Positions 53,182 through 61,181 of a stretch of DNA of 64,000 nt are shown piece by piece. Under the pieces are notes generated by a model that saw only the letters and a list, made by a program, of their open reading frames with translations, did not search any database and had not been told where the DNA came from. A program made the position numbers and the translations under genes. The stretch's first letter is position 1; the number at the start of each line of letters is the position of its first letter. The DNA is from Flexifilum sp963727545 (lineage in GTDB: Bacteria; Chloroflexota; Anaerolineae; Aggregatilineales; Phototrophicaceae), in the NCBI GenBank assembly GCA_963727545.1, contig CAVSGS010000011.1:186001-250000 (forward strand). Direction: 5' to 3'.

Positions 53182-53833
53182 TCTCGGCAGCGGCGTTCTG
53201 ACGAACGTATCCAGCGACATCCGGGCGAGCTTCGTCGCCAAGAACAGCGCCCGCGACAGCGCGATCGCCGCCTCGCGCGAACTGATCCGCCACTGCTCCG
53301 AGGCGATCCGCGCCGTGCATCGCCGTGAGTGGGACAACGCCGCCGCGAAGCTGGAAACCGCGCGGGCGGCGGCGGCGGATTTGCAAGCGGGCGTCGCCGA
53401 TTTCCCCGATCTCAACTACGCCGGTTACACCCGCGACGCGCTCAAGGAAGTGGTCGAAGCCTTCGCCACTTACGCCATCATCCGCGACGAGGACCTGCCG
53501 ACGCCGGAGTCGCTCAGCGTGACCGGCGACATCTACCTCAACGGACTCGCCGAGGCAGCGACCGAGCTGCGCCGGTTCATCCTCGATATTCTGCGCCGCG
53601 AAAATGGCAATAGTGCCGAAGCCGAGCGGCTGCTCAACTGGATGGACGCGATCTACGACGAGCTGGTGACCTTCGACTTCCCCGACGCGATCACCGGCGA
53701 CCTGCGCCGCCGCACCGACGTCGTGCGCGGTGTGCTCGAACGCACGCGCGGCGACCTGACGACGACGCTCCAGCAGCAGCGCTTGCAGGAAGCGCTCAAG
53801 CAGTTCGAGGCGCGCACGCTCGGCGATTCGTGA
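53174..53833 (+). CDS. Prokaryotic translin-like protein
   Basis: 219 residues, all-helical, from ATG 53174. The translin signature is visible as an alternating helix pattern with acidic and basic faces: AIAASRELIRHCSEAIRAVHRREWDNAAAKLETARAAAADLQ, EVVEAFATYAIIRDEDLPTPESLSVTGDIYLNGLAEAATELRRFILDIL, LLNWMDAIYDELVTFDFPDAITGDLRRRTDVVRGVLERTRGDLTTTL. Glu residues in YNGLAEAATELRR and WMDAIYDE resemble those near the RNase site of TRAX/archaeal translin. These proteins bind nucleic acids as octamers and may cleave RNA. It overlaps DUF3467 by 8 bp and an alpha/beta hydrolase start by 1 bp. Confidence 0.85.
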   Translation: MSDLGSGVLTNVSSDIRASFVAKNSARDSAIAASRELIRHCSEAIRAVHRREWDNAAAKLETARAAAADLQAGVADFPDLNYAGYTRDALKEVVEAFATYAIIRDEDLPTPESLSVTGDIYLNGLAEAATELRRFILDILRRENGNSAEAERLLNWMDAIYDELVTFDFPDAITGDLRRRTDVVRGVLERTRGDLTTTLQQQRLQEALKQFEARTLGDS

Positions 53834-54609
53834 TGACCCTCTACGCAGCGGAAACCGGAAGCCATGACGCGCCGAGTGTGGTTTTTCTGCACGGCATCGG
53901 CACGAGCGGCTGGATGTGGGAGCGGCAAACCGCCGCGCTCGCCGATTTCCACTGCCTGACCGTCGATTTGCCCGGTCACGGCAAGAGCAATCAGGTCGAG
54001 TGGCGGTCGCTGGACGATAGCGCCGATCGGGTCGCTGCGCTGATCCAGCAGCGGACGGCAAATGGTCGCGCTCACGTGGTCGGACTGTCGCTCGGCGGCT
54101 ATATCGCGCTGAAACTGCTGGAACGTCACACCGATTTGCTGGATCGCGTGGTCATCAGCGGCGTGACGGCGGCACCGATGCCCAATCGCGCGTGGTTACA
54201 ACCCCAATTAGCGCTGATGTCGCTCATCATGCGGCGGCGCTGGTTCATAAATATGCAAGCGAAAGCGCTGCCGCTCACCACCGACGAGCGCCGCGCCTTC
54301 ACCGAAAATTGGCTGGCGATGTCGATGCCGACCTATCGCCGGATTTACGAGGAAGGCGTCGATTTTGCCGTCTCCTCGGCACTTGGTCAGGTGAGCACCC
54401 CGACACTGGTCACAGCGGGCGGCAACGAGACGGCGATCATCACGCAAGCCGTCAAGACGATCGCCAAGCTGATGCCAAACGCCGAGGGTCGGCTCGCGCC
54501 CGGCTGCGGGCACGGCTGGAACGTCGAAGCGCCGGAACTGTTCAACGCGATGCTGCGCGCATGGATCAACGATGCCCTGCTCCCCCGAGAGCTACAAGTA
54601 GTTGCCTGA
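53833..54609 (+). CDS. Alpha/beta hydrolase
   Basis: 258 residues; ATG overlaps the translin-like stop (TGATG). An in-frame GTG precedes it by one codon. Oxyanion HGIGTSGWMWERQTAAL, nucleophile elbow VVGLSLGGYIALKLLE (Ser), acid in the region VTAGGNETAIITQ, and His in PGCGHGWNVEAPE: the standard catalytic triad. The substrate is unknown. It is the last gene of the DUF3467-translin-hydrolase operon, and its stop falls in the first unit of a 37-bp tandem repeat. Confidence 0.88.
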   Translation: MTLYAAETGSHDAPSVVFLHGIGTSGWMWERQTAALADFHCLTVDLPGHGKSNQVEWRSLDDSADRVAALIQQRTANGRAHVVGLSLGGYIALKLLERHTDLLDRVVISGVTAAPMPNRAWLQPQLALMSLIMRRRWFINMQAKALPLTTDERRAFTENWLAMSMPTYRRIYEEGVDFAVSSALGQVSTPTLVTAGGNETAIITQAVKTIAKLMPNAEGRLAPGCGHGWNVEAPELFNAMLRAWINDALLPRELQVVA

Positions 54610-54675
54610 GGGCTGCCCCAACAGCACGCGGATTCAGGTTGCCTGAGGGCTGCCCCAACAGCACGCGGATTTCAG
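54601..54675. repeat. Tandem 37/38-bp direct repeat
   Basis: Two copies of GTTGCCTGAGGGCTGCCCCA-plus-17 bp in direct succession (54601-54637 and 54638-54675), differing by one inserted T. The hydrolase stop codon TGA (54607-54609) is in the first copy. Apart from this and the rplJ promoter and leader, the 354-bp gap holds no gene. Confidence 0.85.
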
Positions 54676-54694
54676 GTGCTACGAATAATCACCC

Positions 54695-54723
54695 TTGCCC
54701 CTGAGAATGCCATCCACTACAAT
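54695..54723 (+). promoter_or_regulatory. Promoter of rplJ-rplL
   Basis: TTGCCC (54695-54700), 17 bp, TACAAT (54718-54723), just upstream of the L10 leader. Confidence 0.65.
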
Positions 54724-54729
54724 GATCTT

Positions 54730-54812
54730 GACTTTGCCGCAGACAGCAGGCGTCTGCCCGAATGAATTCGGGTTGGCTTAATCTCCTGCCGAGGTGAGGG
54801 AACCGACCATGA
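54730..54812 (+). promoter_or_regulatory. Ribosomal protein L10 leader
   Basis: Characteristic parts occur in order: GCAGACAGCAGGCG, a hairpin CCCGAATGAATTCGGG, GGCTTAAT and CTCCTGCCGAGGTGAGG. These form the L10(L12)4-binding kink-turn leader by which the complex represses its own operon. Confidence 0.8.
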
Positions 54813-54819
54813 CTCAATG

Positions 54820-54856
54820 GACGACCCTTGCTGAATTGCGGGGTCGTTTTGTTTTG
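54820..54856 (+). terminator. Attenuator terminator of the rplJ leader
   Basis: ACGACCC and GGGTCGT close around TTGCTGAATTGCG, followed by TTTTGTTTT. It follows the L10 leader and precedes rplJ by about 110 bp, so it can serve as the attenuation point. Confidence 0.75.
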
Positions 54857-54864
54857 CAAGCGAT

Positions 54865-54940
54865 CAGCCGTCAGCGGTCAGCCATCAGCTTTTTTCTCTA
54901 GCTGAGGGCTGAAAGCTGAAAGCTAACCGCTAAAAAACCT
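54865..54940. repeat. AGCTTTCAGC-family repeat before rplJ
   Basis: GCGATCAGCCGTCAGCGGTCAGCC... then inverted GCTGAGGGCTGAAAGCTGAAAGC-type text. It lies between the attenuator and the ribosome-binding site of rplJ. Confidence 0.55.
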
Positions 54941-54963
54941 CTGAGGAAAGGAGGAAAAAGCGC

Positions 54964-55503
54964 TTGGCAATCACACGAGAGCGCAAGGAAGAACTCGTCG
55001 CCGAGTATGCGAGACTGCTGGCGAACACCGATGGCTTCATCGTCACCGAGTATCGCGGTCTGTCCGTCGAGAAGTTGGACGATCTGCGTGACCGTTTGCG
55101 GGAAGCAGCGGGCGTCTACACGGTGACCAAGAACACGCTGTTCAGCATCGCACTGAAGGAGAACGGCTGGGCAGTTCCGGCTGACCTGCTGCTCGGACCG
55201 ACCGCGATCGCGTTCGGTAACGGCAATCTCCCGGCGGTGGCGAAGGCGATTCAGGCATTCGTTAAAGACAATCCCGAACTGTTCGTCGTCAAGGGCGGCG
55301 TGCTGGCGGGCGAAGTCTTCAGCGCGAAAGAGGTCGAGGCGATCTCCAACCTGCCGACGCTGGACGAAATTCACGCCCAGCTTGCCGGTCTTATCGTGCA
55401 GCCTGCTTCGCAACTGGCGGGTCTGCTCAACGCGGCGACTTCGCAAGTCGTCAACGTGCTGCAAGCTTACGTGCAGGAAAACTCATCCGAAGACGCCGCA
55501 TAA
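54964..55503 (+). CDS. rplJ: 50S ribosomal protein L10
   Basis: 179 residues from TTG 54964, with AAGGAGG as ribosome-binding site 12 bp before. Typical L10: ITRERKEELVAEYARLLANTDGFIVTEYRGLSVEKLDDLRDRLREAAGVYTVTKNTLFSIAL, then LLGPTAIAFG, AVAKAIQAFVKDNPELFVVKGGVLAGEVFS, and an L12-binding helix (AGLLNAATSQVVNVLQAYVQENSSED). It anchors L7/L12 dimers on the ribosome stalk. It is controlled by the L10 leader upstream. A row of three UUCG hairpins separates it from rplL. Confidence 0.96.
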   Translation: MAITRERKEELVAEYARLLANTDGFIVTEYRGLSVEKLDDLRDRLREAAGVYTVTKNTLFSIALKENGWAVPADLLLGPTAIAFGNGNLPAVAKAIQAFVKDNPELFVVKGGVLAGEVFSAKEVEAISNLPTLDEIHAQLAGLIVQPASQLAGLLNAATSQVVNVLQAYVQENSSEDAA

Positions 55504-55504
55504 A

Positions 55505-55555
55505 ATGCGGTTCGCCGCATAACTGCGGTTCGCCGCATAAAATGCGGTTCGCCGC
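55505..55555 (+). repeat. Three tandem TGCGG-TTCG-CCGCA hairpins between rplJ and rplL
   Basis: Hairpins at 55505-55520, 55524-55537 and 55543-55555, each with a TTCG loop. They follow the rplJ stop at once and stop 53 bp before rplL. Confidence 0.85.
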
Positions 55556-55607
55556 TTAAGGCGCGTCTGTTTACACCTGATAAACCAAGAAAGGACTCTC
55601 AAATCTC

Positions 55608-55994
55608 ATGGCTGATTTGAACCAACTGGTCGAAGACCTGAGCGCACTGACCATTCTCGAAGCTTCCGAACTCAAGACCCTGCTCGAAGAAAAGTGGGGC
55701 GTCACCGCTGCTTCCGGCGGCGGCATGATGATGATGGCTGCGCCCGGCGCGGCAGCTGCCCCTGCCGAAGAGCAGGAAGAGCAGACCGAATTCAACCTGA
55801 TCCTGACCGAAGTTGGTCCCAAGAAGATCAACGTCATCAAGGCAGTCCGTCAGGTCACCAACCTCGGTCTGAAGGAAGCCAAGGACCTCGTCGAAAGCGA
55901 CAAGCCGACCGTTCTCGAAGCGGTGGGCAAGGATCGCGCGAACGAAGCCAAGGGCATCCTCGAAGCCGAAGGCGCCAAGGTCGAAATCAAGTAA
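55608..55994 (+). CDS. rplL: 50S ribosomal protein L7/L12
   Basis: 128 residues. N-terminal dimer domain ADLNQLVEDLSALTILEASELKTLLEEKWGV, an Ala/Met hinge (GGGMMMMAAPGAAAAPAEEQEE), and the C-terminal GTPase-factor-binding domain TEFNLILTEVGPKKINVIKAVRQVTNLGLKEAKDLVESDKPTVLEAVGKDRANEAKGILEAEGAKVEIK. It is present in multiple copies on the ribosome stalk and stimulates elongation factor GTPases. Partner gene rplJ is upstream. It is followed by a strong terminator. Confidence 0.97.
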   Translation: MADLNQLVEDLSALTILEASELKTLLEEKWGVTAASGGGMMMMAAPGAAAAPAEEQEEQTEFNLILTEVGPKKINVIKAVRQVTNLGLKEAKDLVESDKPTVLEAVGKDRANEAKGILEAEGAKVEIK

Positions 55995-56009
55995 TTTCCC
56001 CTTTCCTCA

Positions 56010-56050
56010 AAAAAACGCAGGGACGAGTTATCTCAGCCCTGCGTTTTTGA
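56010..56050 (+). terminator. Terminator of rplJL
   Basis: AAAAACGCAGGG / ACGAGTTATCTCAG / CCCTGCGTTTTT: a strong stem with T-tract, effective in both directions. Confidence 0.9.
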
Positions 56051-56239
56051 TTCCTAATCGCCCCTCTCCCCTAACCCTCTCCCACGCAAGCGGGGCGAGG
56101 GGGAAATAAGCTCCACCCGTTTCGGATCCATCCCTACGCTCACGCGATGTTTACTACATCGGCGGGTACGTCGTGTTATAGTTTTTCCTAAATCTGTTTC
56201 GTCTTCTTGCGTCGCCGTGTAATTTGGAAGTAGGTTGTT

Positions 56240-56272
56240 TTGCTCAGCACTCAGCACTCAGCACTCAGCACT
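56240..56272. repeat. Short tandem repeat CAGCACT
   Basis: Four to five tandem units of CTCAGCACT / CAGCACT lie where the longest frame of the next gene would start. They are translated only if an early start is used. The rest of the 278-bp gap carries CCCCTCTCCC-type repeat sequence. Confidence 0.65.
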
Positions 56273-57226
56273 TTGTCCTTGCGCCTGCTGCTGGCGCTAC
56301 TGCTCGGCTTCGCGTCCGAGGTGCTGCTCTGGACGCAGCCGACCCGCCCGCTGATCGACTGGGCGCTGCTGGCGCTCGGCTATCTGGCGCTGAGCGGACT
56401 GCTGTTGGAGATCGCCGCGCGCTACCGCCTGCGCGACGCTTTCGGGCTGCTGACGCTGGCGGGCATCTATGGCATGGTGAACGGGCTGATCCTCAACCCG
56501 GCGACCGCGCTGATCGACGTGCCGCGCACGCTGATCACGCGGGCGATGGGCGGGCACGCCGCTGCCGGGTTAGTCGCGCTGGCGCTGTTCTTGGCACTGA
56601 CGCGCGGCGGATTGCGTCGGCGCGGGGGCTTGATCGCTGCGCTGCTGCTGGCGCTGATCGTCGGCGTTGCTTGGGGGACGTGGGCGCATTGGTCGCCGGT
56701 CGAGTTCAGCGGCGAGGCTGCCAGTTCGCCGGAATCGCTGGCGCTGTTCGCGGGAATCGGCATCGTCCTGATCGCGTTGGCGTCAGTCTACGCGGGGCGA
56801 ACAGGCGCGCCGCTCGATCTACGGCTGGGCGCGCCCGGCTGGGCGTTCACGCTGATCGTGCTGATCGGCTTGCTGTCGATCCACGCGGCGCAGGGCGAGA
56901 TCGACGCGCTGGCGCTGGTGATCATCGTCACACTAACGGTCTTTTCGATCATGATATTGTGGTTTCAACAGCGCAAAAAAGGGAGTACCCTGCTGGATGC
57001 GGTCGGCAGCGAGCCACCGTCGCTGCGGCGCTTGGCTCCGCTGGTGATCGCCTTCGCGCTGGCGGGCGCGGTTGGGTATGGGCTGCCGCGCGGCGAACTC
57101 GACAGCGACCCGATCACGCTGATCGGCGCGCTGTTCACGGCTTACGGCTTGGTCTGGCTGCCGGCGGTGTCGATCGTGCTAGGGGCACGCGCGTTCTCGC
57201 GGCAGGCACGGGCGATGAAGCTCTAG
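56273..57226 (+). CDS. Multi-pass membrane protein, unknown
   Basis: About 317 residues from TTG 56273; the upstream extension is a CAGCACT repeat and is not used. About ten hydrophobic helices: LRLLLALLLGFASEVLLW, WALLALGYLALSGLLLEIA, FGLLTLAGIYGMVNGLIL, ITRAMGGHAAAGLVALALFLAL, GLIAALLLALIVGVAWGTW, LFAGIGIVLIALASVYAG and more. A cytoplasmic loop (WFQQRKKGSTLLDAVGSEPPSLRR) precedes the last two helices. No transporter signature is recognised. Confidence 0.7.
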   Translation: MSLRLLLALLLGFASEVLLWTQPTRPLIDWALLALGYLALSGLLLEIAARYRLRDAFGLLTLAGIYGMVNGLILNPATALIDVPRTLITRAMGGHAAAGLVALALFLALTRGGLRRRGGLIAALLLALIVGVAWGTWAHWSPVEFSGEAASSPESLALFAGIGIVLIALASVYAGRTGAPLDLRLGAPGWAFTLIVLIGLLSIHAAQGEIDALALVIIVTLTVFSIMILWFQQRKKGSTLLDAVGSEPPSLRRLAPLVIAFALAGAVGYGLPRGELDSDPITLIGALFTAYGLVWLPAVSIVLGARAFSRQARAMKL

Positions 57227-57300
57227 ATCGAGCGGTGGTTGCTCGGCAGCGTGACCCGTTGTAAACTCTAAAGGTCTTTTAAGCAGCGAGTGGAGCGGCA

Positions 57301-57708
57301 ATGTCTGAACAGTCGCATGATTCGGAGTCTTTCAACCGATTTTTCGAGTTCATTAACAGCCAGCTCGACCTGAGCACGCTGGACGATCCCGCCCCCGGCT
57401 TGACCGACGACGAGATCGAGCGGGTGATCCTGCCGCTGATCCGCGAGGACATCGTGCAGGAGACGCTGCGCGCCGTCGCCCAGTTGGTGCGCAACCCGCA
57501 GCGCGATCACTGGCGGGCGCAGCTTGCGCCGCTGCACCGGGAAGTGCGCGAATGTTTGGCGACGACCGTCGGCGGCATCCTCGACCGACGCTATCCCGAT
57601 CGCCTGAGCGCCGACGAGTGGCGCGACGTGGCGACGCTGGTCATCACGGTCGCGTGGCTCGTCCGCAAGCAGATCGACGGCGACGACTCCCTTTCGACTG
57701 ACAACTGA
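57301..57708 (+). CDS. Helical protein of unknown function
   Basis: 135 residues, helical and soluble: FNRFFEFINSQLDLSTL, LTDDEIERVILPLIREDIVQETLRAVAQLVRNPQRDHWRAQLAPLHREVRECLATTVGGILDRRYPDRLSADEWRDVATLVITVAWLVRKQIDGDD. No family is recognised. It has its own ATG after GAGCGGCA and lies 74 bp after the membrane protein and 113 bp before coaBC. Confidence 0.7.
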   Translation: MSEQSHDSESFNRFFEFINSQLDLSTLDDPAPGLTDDEIERVILPLIREDIVQETLRAVAQLVRNPQRDHWRAQLAPLHREVRECLATTVGGILDRRYPDRLSADEWRDVATLVITVAWLVRKQIDGDDSLSTDN

Positions 57709-57737
57709 ATTGGCGCTAGGTTATAATGGCGGACAGC

Positions 57738-57792
57738 ATTTAGCACGTTAGCGCTTAGCGTTTAGCTAAAAACTAACAGCTAATTGCTAATT
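57738..57792. repeat. TTAGCGCTTAGCGTTTAGC family repeat
   Basis: CAGCATTTAGCACGTTAGCGC...TTTAGCTAAAAACTAACAGCTAATTGCTAA, A/T-richer cousin of the AGCTTTCAGC repeats, directly before coaBC. Confidence 0.55.
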
Positions 57793-57821
57793 ACTCAACT
57801 GTTGTTAAAGGCTGCCTACCT

Positions 57822-59068
57822 ATGTCCGCTTGAACCGATTACCCTGCTCGACCAGAAACGAATCCTGCTCGGCGTGACCGGCAGCATCGCCGCCTATAAA
57901 GCGGTCGATCTCGCCAGCAAGCTGACTCAATCCGGCGCGCACGTCGACGTGATCCTGACCGAGTCGGCGCAGCGCTTCGTCACGCCGCTGACCTTTCAAG
58001 CCGTGACCGGACGTGCCGTCTACACCTCGATGTGGGCAGCGCCCAGCGGCAGCGACCTGCCGACTCACGTTGCTCATATCGGCTTGGCGGAAAGCGCCGA
58101 CCTGCTGATCGTCGCTCCGGCGACCGCCAACACCATCGCGCGCTTGGCGCAGGGCATGGCAGACGATCTGCTAGCGGTCACGGCGCTGGCGGCGCGCTGT
58201 CCGGTGCTGGTCGCTCCGGCGATGGACGGCGGCATGTACGCCCACCCGGCGACGCAGGCGAACGTCGCGCTGCTGGCGGCGCGCGGCGTCGTGATCGTGC
58301 CGCCGGAAGTCGGGCGCTTCGCTTCCGGGCTGGTCGGTCAGGGGCGCTTGCCGGAGACACCGGCGCTGATCGGCGCGATCCGGCAGGCACTCGGACGCGA
58401 GGGCGTACTCAAAGGACGGCGGATCGTCGTGACGGCGGGCGGCACCCGCGAACCGCTCGACCCGGTGCGCTTCATCACCAACCGATCCAGCGGCAAGCAG
58501 GGCTACGCGCTGGCACAAGCTGCGCTCGACGCGGGCGCGTCAGTCACGCTGATCTCGGCGGCGCGCGGGCTGGCAGCGCCCACCGGCGCGGAACTGATCG
58601 CGGTCGAGTTGGCGCGCGAGCTGCAAGCCGCGGTCATGGATCGCGTCGGGCTCGACCGACGCGCTGATCATGGCGGCGGCGGTCGCGGATTTCCGCCCGC
58701 AGGAATCCGCCGAACACAAGATCAAGAAATCCGGCGACGCGCTGACGCTGAGCCTCGTCCAGAATCCCGATATTCTGCTGGGCGTCGCCGAGCAGCGGCA
58801 GACGACCGGGATGCCGCGCATCGTTGTCGGCTTCGCGGCGGAGAGCCAAAATCTGGAGACTTACGCCCGCGACAAGCTCGAACGCAAAGGGCTGGACTTG
58901 CTGGTCGCCAACGACATCAGCGCGCCGGATGCCGGGTTCGACGTCGATACCAACCGCGTCCTGCTGTTCGACAGGGGAGGCGCGCGCACTGAAGCCGCCG
59001 GGAGCAAAGGACAGGTCGCCGAGGTCGTGATCGAGCGGGTCGCGGCGCTGATCGCAGCAGCAACCTGA
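57822..59068 (+). CDS. coaBC: Bifunctional phosphopantothenoylcysteine decarboxylase/synthetase (frameshifted)
   Basis: ATG 57822 (MSA), a lost base near 57830, then EPITLLDQKRILLGVTGSIAAYKAVDLASKLTQSGAHVDVILTESAQRFVTPLTFQAVTG, with APAMDGGMYAHPATQANVALLAARGV for the CoaC part. The CoaB part follows: GRRIVVTAGGTREPLDPVRFITNRSSGKQGYALAQAALDAGASVTLIS. Near 58640 a base is inserted in GGG. The frame one over continues TDALIMAAAVADFRPQESAEHKIKK, GFAAESQNLETYARDKLERKGLDLLVANDI. Both are essential steps of coenzyme A synthesis: the CTP-dependent joining of 4-phosphopantothenate to cysteine, then decarboxylation. Length of about 415 residues is normal. Sequence error is the likely cause of the indels. 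Confidence 0.94.
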
Positions 59069-59091
59069 TCGACTTCGCAGAGGATACGCAG

Positions 59092-59830
59092 ATGAACATT
59101 TCGATTGAAATCGTCGCCCGGGATGCGGAACAAATCGCCGCCGAGCTGCTTCAGGTCAGCGATTTTTGCCCGTCGGTCAACACCATCAACGTGCCGGACA
59201 TCGTCCGTTACAAGCTGCGCAGTTGGGACGCCGTGCCGCTGGTCAATGCGCGCTTCCCGCACGTGATCCCGCACATCCGCGCGGTCGATTTCGACCTGCA
59301 CCAGCCCTTTCCGCTGCTGGAGCAGATCGAGCGCGACGGCATCAGCGAAATTCTGGTCATCTCCGGCGACATCAACAAGAACTCGCTGCACACCGTCTAC
59401 CCCACCACGACGATCCCGCTGATTCGCAAGCTCAAGCAGGAGCTGCCCGGTTTGACCGTCTACGCCGGGCTGGACCCCTACCGCGACAGCTTCCAGAACG
59501 AACTCAACTACACGCTTGAGAAGCTCGAAGCGGGCGCGGACGGGCTTGTTCACGCAGCCATTCTTCGACCTGCGCTTGATGGAATTCTACGCTCAAATTC
59601 TGCCCCAAGTGCCGATCTACTGGGGTGTTTCGCCAGTGCTGACTGAGAAATCGCGCAACTACTGGGAAACGGTCAACCGGGTAGTCTTCCCGCGCGACTA
59701 CGCCCTCACGCTGGAGAACAATCGCCAATTCGCGCAAGCCGCGCTCGATTTCGCGCGGGCGAGTGAGGGGCACATCTACTTCATGCCGATCCGCGCCGAC
59801 ATCAAGGCGTACCTGCACGGGATTCTGTAG
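59092..59830 (+). CDS. Methylenetetrahydrofolate reductase-like protein (frameshifted)
   Basis: ATG 59092 reads NISIEIVARDAEQIAAELLQVSDFCPSVNTINVPDIVRYKLRSWDAVPLVNARF, ISGDINKNSLHTVYPTTTIPLIRKL. Near 59550 a G is inserted; one base over it continues GLFTQPFFDLRLMEFYAQILPQVPIYWGVSPVLTEKSRNYW, the MTHFR active-site strand with TQPFFD, ending YFMPIRADIKAYLHGIL. The joined length of about 245 residues is shorter than MetF (about 290). It has a TIM barrel of the MTHFR/FAD type and probably reduces a methylene-folate or related one-carbon unit. The exact substrate is unknown, as in other short MTHFR-like proteins. It is 24 bp after coaBC. Confidence 0.85.
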
Positions 59831-59874
59831 GGCTATCGTATAATGAGATTGTCGTCGATCAGCTAGGGCGAACC

Positions 59875-60468
59875 ATGGCAGTTCGAGAACAGTACCTCAA
59901 CGCGGATGCCTTTTGGGAAGTGGCGCATTTGCCGGAGAATGCCGACAAGCGCCTCGACCTGATCGAAGGAGTGATCTACGAGATGCCGCCAGCAGGGATG
60001 GAACACGGGGTCAGCGGTGGGAATCTGTTTGGCTTCATCTGGACACACGTCCGCACCCACGATTTGGGCATGGTAACGGCTGCCGAGACCGGTTTCGTCG
60101 TCCATCGCAATCCTGATGGCAAAGACACGATCCTCGCGCCGGACGTGGGCTTCATCGCTAAAGCGCGCATTCCGGCGGAGCCGGTCAAGCAGTACGTCCC
60201 GCTCGCGCCCGACCTCGCGGTCGAGGTCGTCTCGCCCAACGACAGCGCCAGCGACGTGCACGTCAAGGTCAACAAGTATTTGCAATATGGCACGCCGGTG
60301 GTCTGGGTCGTCTACCCGACCACGCGAACGGTCGTCGTCCATAGGGCGGCGGGCGCGCAGACGCTCGGCGCGGACGATCAACTCGACGGCGGCAGCATCC
60401 TGCCCGGTTTCGCGCTGCGCGTTGGCGAGATTTTCACTTTTTCATCCTCATCCCCAGATCAACCGTAA
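59875..60468 (+). CDS. Uma2 family (DUF820) putative restriction-endonuclease-fold protein
   Basis: 197 residues. The PD-(D/E)XK-like pattern of Uma2 is visible: RLDLIEGVIYEMPPAGMEHGVSGGNL, DTILAPDVGFIAKARIP, LAPDLAVEVVSPNDSASDVHVKVNKYLQYGTPVVWVVYPTTRTVVVH, with E/D-x-K acid-base residues in DLAVEVVSPND and K in KYLQYG. Uma2 genes are multicopy in cyanobacteria and Chloroflexi; function is unknown although the nuclease fold is established. A TATAAT near 59840 lies upstream. Confidence 0.9.
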   Translation: MAVREQYLNADAFWEVAHLPENADKRLDLIEGVIYEMPPAGMEHGVSGGNLFGFIWTHVRTHDLGMVTAAETGFVVHRNPDGKDTILAPDVGFIAKARIPAEPVKQYVPLAPDLAVEVVSPNDSASDVHVKVNKYLQYGTPVVWVVYPTTRTVVVHRAAGAQTLGADDQLDGGSILPGFALRVGEIFTFSSSSPDQP

Positions 60469-60509
60469 CTCACGGCGGCGCAGCTGAGTTGAGCCTGATC
60501 GCGTGCCTG

Positions 60510-61019
60510 CTAAGGCAAGGAGACGCCGTTGGCAGTGAAACAGTTGGTGAGGCTGGCGCGGTCCTCCGGCGTTCGAACGTCGTACTGAGCGAGACAGGCA
60601 AGCGCCGCGCTCCGCTGCTGAGCGATAACCTCGTTCGCCCACGTCAGGCAGACTGCCGCGCCGGTGCCATACGTCGGCGTGCAGTATTGGACCAACTGCG
60701 TCCGCAACTGCTCCTCGGCGGCGAGTTGGGATTGCGCGCTGGTCTGGTCCTGCGATTGCGTCTGGATCCGGTTGATCAGCGTCGGCGTCAGCAGCAGCAT
60801 GATCACCAGCGCGACAATCCCGATCACGACCGCCAGCGCGATCAACAGCGGCAGCGACAGCCGTCGCCGATCCGCTTTGCGGACGCGCTTGTTGGCATTC
60901 AACTGGCTCAGCCACAGGCGCGCGGTCGGGTCGTCGAGGGTTTGCAGCAGTTGACGCGCCTCGTCGATGCGCCCGCGTTCAATCAGGGCGTGGGCTGTCC
61001 GTAATTGGTCTTGAGCCAT
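60510..61019 (-). CDS. Single-pass membrane protein with N-terminal helical repeat, unknown
   Basis: About 169 residues from ATG 61019 (MAQDQLRTAHALIERGRIDEARQLLQTLDDPTARLWLSQLNAN), preceded by GTGGA. The N-terminal region is TPR-like. A membrane helix (LPLLIALAVVIGIVALVIMLLL) follows near residue 60, then an extracytoplasmic region with paired cysteines (VQYCTPTYGTGAAVCLTW, ALACLAQYD, LTNCFTANG). It is probably an envelope-associated helper. The gene is divergent from the TPR protein at 61182, which has the same kind of build. Confidence 0.7.
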   Translation of the reverse strand: MAQDQLRTAHALIERGRIDEARQLLQTLDDPTARLWLSQLNANKRVRKADRRRLSLPLLIALAVVIGIVALVIMLLLTPTLINRIQTQSQDQTSAQSQLAAEEQLRTQLVQYCTPTYGTGAAVCLTWANEVIAQQRSAALACLAQYDVRTPEDRASLTNCFTANGVSLP

Positions 61020-61181
61020 CAAATCCACCATTGCCTTCAACGTCGAGCCGCTTCGCTCGACGTTTTCATTGTACCGGTAGACGCGGGCGGACTCGATAAA
61101 GGCGTAGGCGATCCGTCGCTAGGCACGCTATCCCGATTCCAGTATAATCGCGCACGAGTAACGAAGGATTGGTTAAGACGC

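Noticed and set aside
56240..56272. Early start of the membrane protein at 56240
   Set aside because: The first eleven codons are a CTCAGCACT tandem repeat without a ribosome-binding site. The TTG at 56273 leads straight into the first membrane helix.
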